Shown here: piece by piece, positions 18,334 through 25,741 of the stretch
How positions within the stretch are numbered: the first letter of the stretch is position 1
How the letters are laid out: each line of letters opens with the position of its first letter
Origin: Lachnospiraceae bacterium
GTDB lineage: Bacteria > Bacillota > Clostridia > Lachnospirales > Lachnospiraceae
Reading direction: 5' to 3'
Assembly (NCBI GenBank): GCA_021770245.1
Contig: JAETRI010000006.1
Span: forward strand, 1-64,000
Length of the DNA stretch: 64,000 bases
The notes under the pieces: generated by a model
The model's input: only the letters and a program-made list of their open reading frames with translations
The model's database searches: none
What the model was told of the DNA's origin: nothing
Translations under genes and position numbers: made by a program

Positions 18334-19047
18334 TTAAACCGTCACATCGATGGAAACGCTCTCAGCTGCGGGAACGTTTGCCGCGGCTCCCCCGCCGATG
18401 AAAGAAGTTAGATCAGGGGCGGGGACTGCCGTACCTGCCCCTGCCACGGAGGCGGTCACCTCTGCGGCGGCGTTTTTCCCGTCCTCCGCCATCTCCTTTG
18501 TGGCATAATTGCGCTCGTCCCGGCGGCGCTTATTGCGCCTGGCGCGCAGATCCTTTTCCAGCTCCTCGACCTTAGGCATATTGTTCTTCTTTTCCGCCAG
18601 TTTTTTTCTGTTCTCGATCTGTTCCTCCTTCGACAGATGCTGCAATTTCTTCTTGATCCGCTTGATCAGCTTTTCCATACGCCTGATCTGGCGGGCAATT
18701 TTTTTCGCATCCTCCTCCGAACAGGCGGCGGCGGACATTTTCAGGTTGGTCAGCGCCCTGATCGCCCTGGACGAAACCTGCTGGACGTCGATGCGCGTCT
18801 CCGCCCTGGCCAGCATGGCCGCAAGCTGGCCCACGGAATCGTCGGGTGAGGAAGATCTCACCTTATAATTGTTTCCGGAATTCTCGGAAGACTGTGCAAA
18901 GGTATCAAAAATACTTTCTGTTTTTTCGGTTTCCCCCTCAAGCAGGGCGGCGAGGCTGCCCTTTTCGTCCTTCGGCTCCTTCGACGAAACGGAGCGGTAC
19001 ACGGTACTGCCCGTTTCCGCCTGCCAGTTCCTTATGCTGACGCTCAT
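18334..19047 (-). CDS. Conserved-looking basic coiled-coil protein of unknown function
   Basis: The start is set at the ATG at 19045-19047, six bases after GAGGAGGG; a longer reading frame upstream lacks such a site. The 237-residue product has a Ser/Glu-rich N-terminal third and a central alanine-rich segment (SSRAIRALTNLKMSAAACSE). A very basic helical stretch of Lys/Arg repeats follows (about 120-190), with a Gly/Ala-rich C terminus. No membrane segment or catalytic motif is visible. Part of its coding sequence (18861-18975) is duplicated at 19758-19872, outside any intact gene. The function is unknown. Confidence 0.6.
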   Translation of the reverse strand: MSVSIRNWQAETGSTVYRSVSSKEPKDEKGSLAALLEGETEKTESIFDTFAQSSENSGNNYKVRSSSPDDSVGQLAAMLARAETRIDVQQVSSRAIRALTNLKMSAAACSEEDAKKIARQIRRMEKLIKRIKKKLQHLSKEEQIENRKKLAEKKNNMPKVEELEKDLRARRNKRRRDERNYATKEMAEDGKNAAAEVTASVAGAGTAVPAPDLTSFIGGGAAANVPAAESVSIDVTV

Positions 19048-19373
19048 ATGCGATCCCTCCTCATAATATGCGTATGACAGCGCCCGTTTCCCTCCGGCAT
19101 TTCCCGGCCCTCCTTCCCTGGTGGACAAGGGAAAACGGAATACGGAAGCGGAGATTGGAATCGATTCTCTGAAACCTCCGATTGGCGCATAAATTCAGGC
19201 TATATTTATTATTTCGACTGCTTTTCGGATAAGAAAACAATCCCAAGGAAAAAAGTTGCTCAGGCCATTCATGTGTTTCTTCTGAAAAGCTGCTGATTTT
19301 TCCAGCCGAAACCGGAAATGATGTGGTAGAATAGGAAAAGGAAGAGACATGAAGGAAAACTGGATAAATTTTA

Positions 19374-19402
19374 TTGCTGGATATTATAACTGATGCTATG
19401 AT
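19374..19402 (+). promoter_or_regulatory. Promoter of the PIN-like gene pair
   Basis: TTGCTG at 19374-19379, a 17-bp spacer and TATGAT at 19397-19402. AGGAAGGGCAGGTG follows as ribosome-binding site for the ATG at 19428. Confidence 0.55.
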
Positions 19403-19427
19403 TAATACAGGAAGGGCAGGTGAAAAT

Positions 19428-19595
19428 ATGGGAAAAAAAACTAAAAGTGTATTTAGATACATCTGTTATCAGTCACCTGATGCAGGAAGATGCGCCTGAA
19501 AGACCATTCGTGGAGTAAGGGCGATCACAAATCTGGAGGGATACAAGCCGATAGAGATTTGGAGTCCGTCCGTATTACTGGAAAGCGAGGAATGA
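19428..19595 (+). pseudogene. PIN-domain toxin-like gene, frameshifted and internally deleted
   Basis: From the ATG at 19428 the frame is broken at a run of eight A (19433-19440). One A fewer would give MGKKLKVYLDTSVISHLMQ, the typical start of a PIN-domain ribonuclease with its first acidic residue in LDTS. A second fragment in another frame (about 19507-19595) encodes AITNLEGYKPIEIWSPSVLL and then a stop, which resembles the C-terminal end of the same family. The middle, with the other catalytic acids, is gone. The stop at 19593-19595 is two bases before the next ATG, the layout of a toxin with a downstream partner. Confidence 0.65.
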
Positions 19596-19597
19596 TC

Positions 19598-19765
19598 ATG
19601 GAGAAACCTGTATTGAGCCCTGACTTTACCATAGACGATATTCATAGGCTTAGAGAATATAATTATGAAATGACAAAGCATATGACAGACGAGGAAAGAA
19701 TGGATTACTACAATAAACGAGGCAGAGAAGTTCAGAGAAAATTAGAGAAAATGAAAGCCTTATAA
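19598..19765 (+). CDS. Small partner protein of the PIN relic (55 aa)
   Basis: Begins MEKPVLSPDFTIDDIHRLRE and continues with a charged helical region rich in Glu, Lys and Arg. The ATG at 19598 follows GCGAGGA and lies two bases after the end of the PIN remnant. From memory, similar short proteins beginning with LSPDFTI.DI accompany PIN-domain genes in Firmicutes, so this may be the surviving antitoxin or accessory protein. The last codons lie inside the duplicated segment 19758-19872, so the C terminus may have been altered by the rearrangement. Confidence 0.55.
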   Translation: MEKPVLSPDFTIDDIHRLREYNYEMTKHMTDEERMDYYNKRGREVQRKLEKMKAL

Positions 19766-19985
19766 TTGTTCCGGAATTCTCGGAAGACTGTGCAAAGGGT
19801 TCAAAAATACTTTCTGCTTTTTCGGTTTTCCCTTCAAGCAGGGCGGCGGGACTGTTCTTTTCGCCCTTCGGCAAGGAAAAAGCTGCCGCTTTTTCCAGCC
19901 GAAACCGGAAATGATGTGGTAGAATAGAAAGCGGAAAATATATTTTCGGGAGTGTCGCACGTTGGCGGCAGAATGGGAGCCCAAA

Positions 19986-20516
19986 ATGGAACCTACCAGA
20001 AAGGAAAATCTTTTTATCCTAAGCGGAGCCAGCGGCGTGGGAAAATCTACGGCTGCGCAAATCCTGTTTCAAAGGGAAGAGGATTATATCGTCATGGAAA
20101 GCGATCTTTTATGGTGCAGCTATTACGACACCCCGCAGGACGGGTACAGGCAGTACCGGGAAACCTGGATGAGGCTGTGTGCGGCCATCTCCCAGTGCGG
20201 CAGGCCGGTGGTCCTGTGCGGCTGCGGAACGCCGGAGCAGTTTGAGGGCTGCGAGGCGAGACGCTTGTTTCAAGGAATCCACTACATCGCCGTGGTGGCC
20301 GGGCCGGATGCTCTGGAAGAACGGCTGCGTAAGGGAAGGGGAATCGGGGACGAGGGATGGATCAAAAGTTCCCTGGATTTTAACCGCTGGCTTAGACTGC
20401 ACGGCGGACAAACCTCTCCGGCCATGGAGCTGGTGGATAATACGGATTTGACGGCGGAAGAGACGGCGGAGCGTATTGACCGCCTGATCAGGGAACGGAT
20501 TTTTGGCGCCCGCTAA
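19986..20516 (+). CDS. P-loop nucleoside/nucleotide kinase-like protein
   Basis: A 176-residue P-loop protein with FILSGASGVGKSTAAQIL near residues 9-25 (Walker A GASGVGKST). A short acidic region (MESDLLW) could bind a substrate, and downstream helices follow as in AAA/kinase-like NTPases. The ATG at 19986 is preceded by GGGAG at seven bases; an in-frame TTG at 19962 is the alternative start. The substrate cannot be read from the sequence. It stands alone between the decayed duplication and ispF. Confidence 0.7.
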   Translation: MEPTRKENLFILSGASGVGKSTAAQILFQREEDYIVMESDLLWCSYYDTPQDGYRQYRETWMRLCAAISQCGRPVVLCGCGTPEQFEGCEARRLFQGIHYIAVVAGPDALEERLRKGRGIGDEGWIKSSLDFNRWLRLHGGQTSPAMELVDNTDLTAEETAERIDRLIRERIFGAR

Positions 20517-20535
20517 GGCGGGCGTGAAAGAAGCA

Positions 20536-20571
20536 GGTTGGGAAATAAGCCTGCTGGCTTATTTCCCAACC
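20536..20571. repeat. Perfect 16-bp stem hairpin
   Basis: GGTTGGGAAATAAGCC (20536-20551) and its exact complement (20556-20571) flank a TGCT loop. It lies 19 bases after the kinase stop and just before leader repeat copy B. There is no T tract, so it is not a classical terminator. Positions 6-22 of the window carry a near-match to one arm. Confidence 0.65.
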
Positions 20572-20579
20572 CCAATTTG

Positions 20580-20681
20580 TGCCGCGGGGCGGCCCAAATC
20601 AAATCACAGATGGGAAATCTCATTCGCGATTTCTCAGACATGAATCGAAGATTCATGTTGCGCAGCCGCACAGGACGCGGC
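20580..20681 (+). repeat. Structured leader repeat, copy B (upstream of ispF)
   Basis: Second copy of the element at 15859-15960, with the central block (including ATGAATC-GAA-GATTCAT) fully conserved. The distal GCCGC at 20581-20585 and proximal GCCGC at 20665-20669 can each pair with GCGGC at 20677-20681. The latter lies 14 nt before the ispF ATG. Differences in the first internal hairpin preserve pairing (GAAAT/ATTTC here, GAGAAA/TTTCTC in copy A), which supports a structured RNA or repeat under structural constraint. Confidence 0.65.
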
Positions 20682-20695
20682 ATGGAAGGAGTAGA

Positions 20696-21178
20696 ATGCG
20701 GATCGGAACGGGATATGACGTGCACCGTCTTGCGGTGGATCGTAAATTGATTTTGGGGGGAGTGGAGATCCCCTGGGAAAAGGGGCTTTTGGGGCACTCG
20801 GATGCGGACGTGCTGCTGCATGCGGTTATGGACGCCCTGCTGGGTGCGGCGGCGCTGGGGGATATCGGACAACATTTTCCGGATACTGACCCGGCCTACC
20901 GGGGGATCAGCAGCCTGGAACTCTTAAGGAGGGTGGCTGGCCTGCTTTCCGAAAACCGCCTTCAGGTCCAAAATATCGATGCTACCATCATTGCCCAGGC
21001 ACCCAAAATGCGCCCTCATATTGACGCCATGCGGGAGAACATTGCCCGGGCGCTTCAAATCGGACCCGGCCGGGTGAGCGTGAAAGCTACTACGGAGGAA
21101 GGATTAGGCTTTACGGGAAGCGGAGAAGGGATTTCCGCCCAGGCGGCCTGCCTTCTGGAAGAACTCCCCTCAAGGTAA
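20696..21178 (+). CDS. ispF: 2-C-methyl-D-erythritol 2,4-cyclodiphosphate synthase
   Basis: A 160-residue enzyme of the MEP isoprenoid pathway that cyclises CDP-methylerythritol 2-phosphate to MEcPP. It starts [12 protein letters not shown], with the metal-binding Asp and His of [23 protein letters not shown] and [11 protein letters not shown] follow, and later [12 protein letters not shown], all classic family signatures. Length is normal. The ATG at 20696 has GGAAGGAG five bases upstream. The structured leader repeat ends directly before the ribosome-binding site, suggesting a shared control element with the acyl ligase. The gene is isolated from other MEP genes. Confidence 0.95.
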   Translation: MRIGTGYDVHRLAVDRKLILGGVEIPWEKGLLGHSDADVLLHAVMDALLGAAALGDIGQHFPDTDPAYRGISSLELLRRVAGLLSENRLQVQNIDATIIAQAPKMRPHIDAMRENIARALQIGPGRVSVKATTEEGLGFTGSGEGISAQAACLLEELPSR

Positions 21179-21244
21179 CCGGATTGGTTTGACGGCCCGC
21201 TTTACCGGCCTGTTTCCGGTCTGGGCTTTAGGCAAATGCTGCAT

Positions 21245-21379
21245 ACCGAAAATCAGGACAAACGCATGAATGGCCTTACGGCCCCTGCGCCACCCCTGCC
21301 CGCCCCCGATGGATCATCACACGCCTCGGGGGCGGGCAGGGGCTGTAAGGCCATTCATGCGTTTGCCCTGACCGAAAAT
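21245..21379. mobile_element. MITE-like hairpin element with 9-bp direct repeats
   Basis: The element at 21254-21370 is one long imperfect inverted repeat. The left arm (21255-21309) pairs with the right arm (21326-21369); the left arm carries an extra 11 bases. Its ends read AGG(A/G)CAAACGCATGAATGG. It is flanked by ACCGAAAAT at 21245-21253 and again at 21371-21379, which looks like a target-site duplication. It encodes nothing. Part of its right end recurs at 18299-18320. Confidence 0.7.
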
Positions 21380-21388
21380 TGAATAGGG

Positions 21389-21417
21389 TTTACACTTTTT
21401 ATATATTCTGTTATAAT
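21389..21417 (+). promoter_or_regulatory. Promoter of the 62-residue ORF
   Basis: TTTACA at 21389-21394, a 17-bp spacer and TATAAT at 21412-21417, about 45 bp upstream of the ATG at 21462. Confidence 0.65.
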
Positions 21418-21461
21418 GATATTGTAACAAATGGGCAGTAGATAAAAAGGACGGTGATTAA

Positions 21462-21650
21462 ATGCCAAGTGGTGCAGATATCATTAAAGACTACGTTAGC
21501 GAATTTTCAAGACTTCAAAATTGGATGATTGCTATTAAAGAGGTAGCGCCTGGCACTTATGATTCAATGCATGACAGATACCTTGAATTAAAAGTAACCT
21601 TAACAAGCTTAGGCGTTAATCTCACAGAAATTGACAAAATAAAAGGATAA
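21462..21650 (+). CDS. Small hypothetical protein (62 aa)
   Basis: A short, mostly helical protein (starting MPSGADIIKDYVSEFSRLQN) without recognised motif. It is an independent unit: it has its own promoter at 21389-21417, a fair ribosome-binding site (GGACGGTGATTAA) and a terminator at 21674-21719. Its AT-rich composition differs from ispF and the hydrogenase genes, suggesting acquisition together with the repeats around it. The function is unknown. Confidence 0.6.
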   Translation: MPSGADIIKDYVSEFSRLQNWMIAIKEVAPGTYDSMHDRYLELKVTLTSLGVNLTEIDKIKG

Positions 21651-21673
21651 TGTTGTTAAAGCTGCAATTTCCC

Positions 21674-21719
21674 AAAAGTGTAAACCTTATTGAACATTCA
21701 AAAAGGTTTGCACTTTTTT
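21674..21719 (+). terminator. Rho-independent terminator after the 62-residue ORF
   Basis: AAAGTGTAAACCTT pairs with AAGGTTTGCACTTT across a loop of about 14 nt, followed by a T run ending near 21719. The inverted repeat is nearly perfect and the T tract is directly attached. Confidence 0.75.
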
Positions 21720-21766
21720 GCTTTAAATATTCCGAAGAACCCCTGGTGGAAGAAAACCACCCATGT

Positions 21767-21862
21767 TATAATAATCACAAATGGCGGTAAATAAGCCGTA
21801 CAAATCCTGAATTGCGGATGCGAAATCGCCTGCACGAATTTCGCATCCCGAAGCCTCAGAAG
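21767..21862 (+). promoter_or_regulatory. Leader region of the hydrogenase operon, with hairpin and possible third leader-repeat copy
   Basis: A TATAAT lies at 21767-21772 with no convincing -35 box. Downstream is a strong hairpin, GGATGCGAAAT/ATTTCGCATCC, around 21818-21851. A stretch ending in AAGCGGCATGAAGG follows, which resembles the end of leader repeat copy B (GCGGCATGGAAGG). The second internal hairpin of the repeat is absent, so homology is only partial. It may be a diverged copy placed before the hydrogenase genes. Confidence 0.4.
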
Positions 21863-21984
21863 AAGCGGCATGAAGGTTCGTACGGGATTCCCCAATACCG
21901 CCCGGAAAGCATCCAGAGGAAAGCAGACCTGCGGAAGGGGAAACCGAAGCCTGCATACGGCAAAAGAAAGGGGAGTATCTTAGA

Positions 21985-23835
21985 ATGAGCCGATTGAAAA
22001 TCAGTACGCCGGATCAGGCCCAGCTTACGGTGGAACGGCTGTACAAGGATCTGGAACGCCACATCGTAGCCAGTCCGCCCGGCCTGTGCCCGGTGGACCT
22101 GCAGCTGTCTTTTCTGAAGCTGTGCCATGCCCAGACCTGCGGAAAATGTGTACCCTGCCGGATCGGGCTGGGGCAGCTTCAAAACCTTTTGGAGGAGGTC
22201 CTCGCGGGGACGGCCACCATGGAGACGCTGCACCTGATCGAAGAAACCGCGAACAATATCACCGATTCCGCGGACTGCGCCATCGGATTTGAGGCGGCGC
22301 ACATGGTATTGGCCGGTTTGGAAGGCTGCCGGGACGACTATCTCTACCATATCGAACACGGGAAATGTGCCTATTCCATCACCCAGCCCGTGCCCTGTGT
22401 GGCTCTGTGTCCTGCGGGCGTGGACATTCCCGGTTATATCGCCCTGGTTGGGGAGGAGCGCTATGCGGATGCGGTACGTCTGATCCGGAAGGACAATCCG
22501 TTCCCCACGGCCTGCGCCCTGATCTGCGAGCATCCCTGTGAAGCGCGCTGCCGCAGGAATATGATCGACAGTTCCGTAAATATCCGGGGGCTGAAGCGCA
22601 TGGCGGTGGATCATGCCAGGGCCAATACGGTTGCCGTGCCGGAGAAAGCGCCTTCCACGGGAAAACGGATCGCCATAGCGGGCGGCGGGCCGGGCGGTCT
22701 TTCGGCTGCTTACTATCTGGAACTGATGGGACACCATGCCGTCGTTTTCGAGCAGAAGAGCAAGTTGGGCGGCATGCTGCGCTACGGCATTCCCAATTAC
22801 CGCTTCCCCAGAGAGAGGCTGGATGAGGATATCGAAGCCATTCTGTCCACAGGAGTGGAGGTACATACCGGCGTGAATGTGGGGAACGGCGAGAACGACA
22901 TTCCCCTGAGCCGTCTGCGCGAAGAATTTGACGCAGTCTATATCGCCATCGGCGCCCATACCGACAAGAAAATCGGCATCGAAGGGGAGGACGCCAACGG
23001 CGTGATCTCCGCGGTGGAAATGCTGCGCAATATCGGAGACGGCAATCCGCCTGATTTTACGGGGAAGACGGTCCTGGTGGTGGGCGGCGGAAACGTGGCC
23101 ATGGACTGCACCCGCTCCGCCATCCGTCTGGGAGCGAAAAAGGTGGGGATCGCCTACCGCAGGAGGCAGACGGATATGACGGCCCTGCCGGAGGAGGTGG
23201 AAGGCGCCATCGCGGAGGGAGCGGAGCTTTACAGCCTGGAAGCGCCCATACGCGTGGAAGCGGATGAGAACGGCAACGTGGCCGCCCTCTGGGTACAGCC
23301 TCAGATCATCGGCCCCATCGACGCCTGGGGACGGGCCCGTCCCATGAAGGCGGAAGTGGAAATGCTGCGCATCCCCTGCGACATCGTGGTGGTGGCTGTG
23401 GGACAGGGCATTGAAGCCCGCCACTTTGAAGACGCGGGCGTTCCTGTGCATCGGGGCACCATAGAGGCGCTGGAGGAGAGCTCGGTGAAAAACATCCCCG
23501 GCATTTTCGCGGGAGGGGACTGCGTGACGGGCCCCGCTACCGTGATCCGGGCCATCGCGGCGGGGAAGGTGGCTGCCGCCAACATCGACGAATATCTGGG
23601 ATATCACCATGTGATTTCCTGCGACGTGGAGATTCCTCAGGTCAATTATGCGGATAAGAAGGCCTGCGGCCGCGTGAATATGCGGGAACGGGAAGCGGGA
23701 GAGAGAAAGGGAGATTTCTGTGAGATCGAACGCTGTATGACCAGGGAGGAGGCCGCTCAGGAAGCGGGGCGCTGTCTGCGGTGCGATCATTACGGATACG
23801 GAAACCTGAAAGGAGGCCGCGCAGCGATATGGTAA
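21985..23835 (+). CDS. FAD/NAD(P)-dependent oxidoreductase with NuoF-like Fe-S domain, partner of the hydrogenase
   Basis: A 616-residue flavoprotein. The N-terminal ~110 residues carry TCGKCVPCR (Cys52, 55, 58) and a later Cys in DSADCAIG, as in the C-terminal 4Fe-4S domain of NuoF, but without the FMN domain. A GltD-type module follows, with cysteines in CVALCPAG and CEHPCEARC, an FAD-binding AGGGPGGLSAAYYLE (about 230), an NAD(P)-binding VVGGGNVAMD (about 363) and FAGGDCVTGPATVIRAI near the end. It probably passes electrons between NAD(P)H and the hydrogenase encoded immediately downstream, with which it overlaps by seven bases. The start has AGGGGAG upstream. A stand-alone glutamate synthase small subunit is unlikely because no large subunit is present. 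Confidence 0.85.
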   Translation: MSRLKISTPDQAQLTVERLYKDLERHIVASPPGLCPVDLQLSFLKLCHAQTCGKCVPCRIGLGQLQNLLEEVLAGTATMETLHLIEETANNITDSADCAIGFEAAHMVLAGLEGCRDDYLYHIEHGKCAYSITQPVPCVALCPAGVDIPGYIALVGEERYADAVRLIRKDNPFPTACALICEHPCEARCRRNMIDSSVNIRGLKRMAVDHARANTVAVPEKAPSTGKRIAIAGGGPGGLSAAYYLELMGHHAVVFEQKSKLGGMLRYGIPNYRFPRERLDEDIEAILSTGVEVHTGVNVGNGENDIPLSRLREEFDAVYIAIGAHTDKKIGIEGEDANGVISAVEMLRNIGDGNPPDFTGKTVLVVGGGNVAMDCTRSAIRLGAKKVGIAYRRRQTDMTALPEEVEGAIAEGAELYSLEAPIRVEADENGNVAALWVQPQIIGPIDAWGRARPMKAEVEMLRIPCDIVVVAVGQGIEARHFEDAGVPVHRGTIEALEESSVKNIPGIFAGGDCVTGPATVIRAIAAGKVAAANIDEYLGYHHVISCDVEIPQVNYADKKACGRVNMREREAGERKGDFCEIERCMTREEAAQEAGRCLRCDHYGYGNLKGGRAAIW

Positions 23836-25535
23836 CTCTTACGATAGACAATAAGAAGATCAGCGTGCCGGAAGGCACCACAATCATGAAGGCGGCTGCT
23901 TCCGTGGGGATCCAGATCCCGCACCTATGCTACCTGGAGGGCATCAATGAGATCAGCGCCTGCAAGGTATGCGTGGTGGAGGTGCAAGGAAAAGTAAAAC
24001 TGGTAACCGCCTGCAATAACCCTGTGGAAGAGGGGATGGTACTGTTTACCAACTCCCCCAAGGTGCGTTCCGTGAGGCGGACCAATGTGGAGCTCATCCT
24101 TTCCCAGCATAACAGCAGCTGCGCCACCTGTGTGCGAAGCGGGAATTGTAACCTGCAGAAACTTTCCAACGACCTGGGCATCATAGAAGAACCTTATAAG
24201 AAAGAAATCACGCAGATGCCCTGGAATCCTGAATTTCCTCTGATCCGGGACTTCACCAAATGCATCAAATGTATGCGCTGTGTGCAGATCTGCGACAAGG
24301 TGCAGGCGCTGCACATTTGGGATGTGCAGAACACGGGGTCCCGTACCACCGTGGATGTGTCCCAGAATAGGACAATAGAGGAATCGGACTGCAGCATCTG
24401 CGGCCAATGTATTACCCATTGTCCCACGGGGGCCCTTAGGGAGAGGGACGATACGGATAAGGTGTTCCGTGCCCTGGCGGATCCGGAGACGGTGACCGTG
24501 GTGCAGGTGGCTCCGGCCGTGCGTGCGGCCTGGGGTGAGGCCGTGGGCCTTCCCGGGCATATGGCCACCGAAGGCAGAATGGTGGCCGCATTAAAGCGGA
24601 TCGGTTTCGACTATGTCTTTGACACCAATTTCTCCGCCGATTTAACGATCATGGAAGAAGGGCACGAACTGCTGAAACGCCTGGCAGACCCGGAGGAAAA
24701 AAGATGGCCCATGTTCACCTCCTGCTGTCCGGCCTGGGTGCGTTTCCTGAAATTCCGCTATCCCGAGCTGGCGGGGAACCTGTCCACCGCCAAATCGCCC
24801 CAGCAGATGTTCGGGGCGGTGGCGAAGAGCTATTTTGCCCGGAAAACGGGCATTGCCCCGGAAAAAATCTGCAGCATATCCATCATGCCCTGCGTTTCCA
24901 AGAAGATGGAAGCGACCCTGCCCGACATGTACAGCGCGGGAGCGGGAGCGGATGTGGACATCGTGCTCACCACCAGGGAATTTGCGAGACTCATCCGTGC
25001 GGAGCACATCGCCCCCAATCTGCTGATGGAGGAGGCCTTCGACTCTCCTCTGGGCGAGAGCTCCGGCGCGGGCGTGATCTTCGGCGTCACGGGCGGCGTG
25101 ATGGAGGCGGCTCTCAGGACGGCCTATTACTGCGTGGAGGGCGTGAATCCCCCGGCGGATATTTTCTCGGATGTGAGAGGCTTTGAGGGCAGGAGGGAAG
25201 CGTCCTTCCGATTGGGGGGCCGGACGGTGCGGACCTGTACCGTGAACGGCCTGAAAAATGCGGAAAGGCTGATGGACGACATCCGCAGAGGAGAGGCTTC
25301 CTACGATTTTGTGGAAGTGATGGCCTGCCCCGGCGGCTGCGTGGGCGGCGGCGGCCAGCCCATTACGGACGGCGTAGAGATGGCGGATGCCAGAGGGCCG
25401 AAGCTGTATCGGCTGGACGAACAGCGTCCTATCCGGTTTTCACACGACAACCCGGAAATCCGCAGGCTGTATGAAGAATATCTGGGCGAGCCGCTGGGAG
25501 AGAAATCCCACCGTCTGCTGCACACCCACGGATGA
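23829..25535 (+). CDS. hydA: [FeFe] hydrogenase, multi-cluster (group A type)
   Basis: A 568-residue iron hydrogenase that reversibly makes H2. The N terminus is a 2Fe-2S ferredoxin domain (HLCYLEG...ACKVC...TAC). It is followed by a His/Cys cluster (HNSSCATCVRSGNC) and two 4Fe-4S clusters (CIKCMRCVQIC and CSICGQCITHCP). The H-cluster signatures are complete: TSCCPAW near 297, MPCVSKK near 353 and ACPGGCVGGGGQP near 499. The small-subunit-like tail (RRLYEEYLGEPLGEKSHRLLHTHY-type) is present, ending in HTHG. The ATG at 23829 overlaps the preceding gene, so the two are translated together. Maturases HydE, HydF and HydG are not in the window. Confidence 0.95.
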   Translation: MVTLTIDNKKISVPEGTTIMKAAASVGIQIPHLCYLEGINEISACKVCVVEVQGKVKLVTACNNPVEEGMVLFTNSPKVRSVRRTNVELILSQHNSSCATCVRSGNCNLQKLSNDLGIIEEPYKKEITQMPWNPEFPLIRDFTKCIKCMRCVQICDKVQALHIWDVQNTGSRTTVDVSQNRTIEESDCSICGQCITHCPTGALRERDDTDKVFRALADPETVTVVQVAPAVRAAWGEAVGLPGHMATEGRMVAALKRIGFDYVFDTNFSADLTIMEEGHELLKRLADPEEKRWPMFTSCCPAWVRFLKFRYPELAGNLSTAKSPQQMFGAVAKSYFARKTGIAPEKICSISIMPCVSKKMEATLPDMYSAGAGADVDIVLTTREFARLIRAEHIAPNLLMEEAFDSPLGESSGAGVIFGVTGGVMEAALRTAYYCVEGVNPPADIFSDVRGFEGRREASFRLGGRTVRTCTVNGLKNAERLMDDIRRGEASYDFVEVMACPGGCVGGGGQPITDGVEMADARGPKLYRLDEQRPIRFSHDNPEIRRLYEEYLGEPLGEKSHRLLHTHG

Positions 25536-25741
25536 CGGGAAAGAGGCTGCCTTATTTCTCCAACAATCCGGCCGATATATAAAAGGAAGAGAGAAGCACT
25601 GCGTCCGCGGGACGGCAGAATGTCTCCGGCGGACCGCCAGACGATTCATGAAGGATGTGAAGGGGTTTCCTTTTCCATCAATGCGGAGACTTTCCGCAAT
25701 AGATAATAAATCAGGTATTTTAATACCGGAAAGGAGAAAAA

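Larger units (their letters stand above)
19337..19927 (+). repeat. Decayed tandem copy of 17566-19334
   Basis: Four segments recur in the same order and orientation. 17566-17588 (ligase end/ACP start) matches 19337-19359. 17904-17970 matches 19360-19426. 18861-18975 matches 19758-19872. 19285-19334 matches 19877-19927. The right end of the first block abuts the left end of the second, as expected for a tandem duplication of about 1.77 kb that later lost the ACP gene and most of the minus-strand gene. Confidence 0.75.

Noticed and set aside
21856..23790. 644-codon minus-strand frame opposite the hydrogenase partner
   Set aside because: It is the complement of a clearly conserved flavoprotein. 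The translation has no family resemblance and there is no ribosome-binding site.
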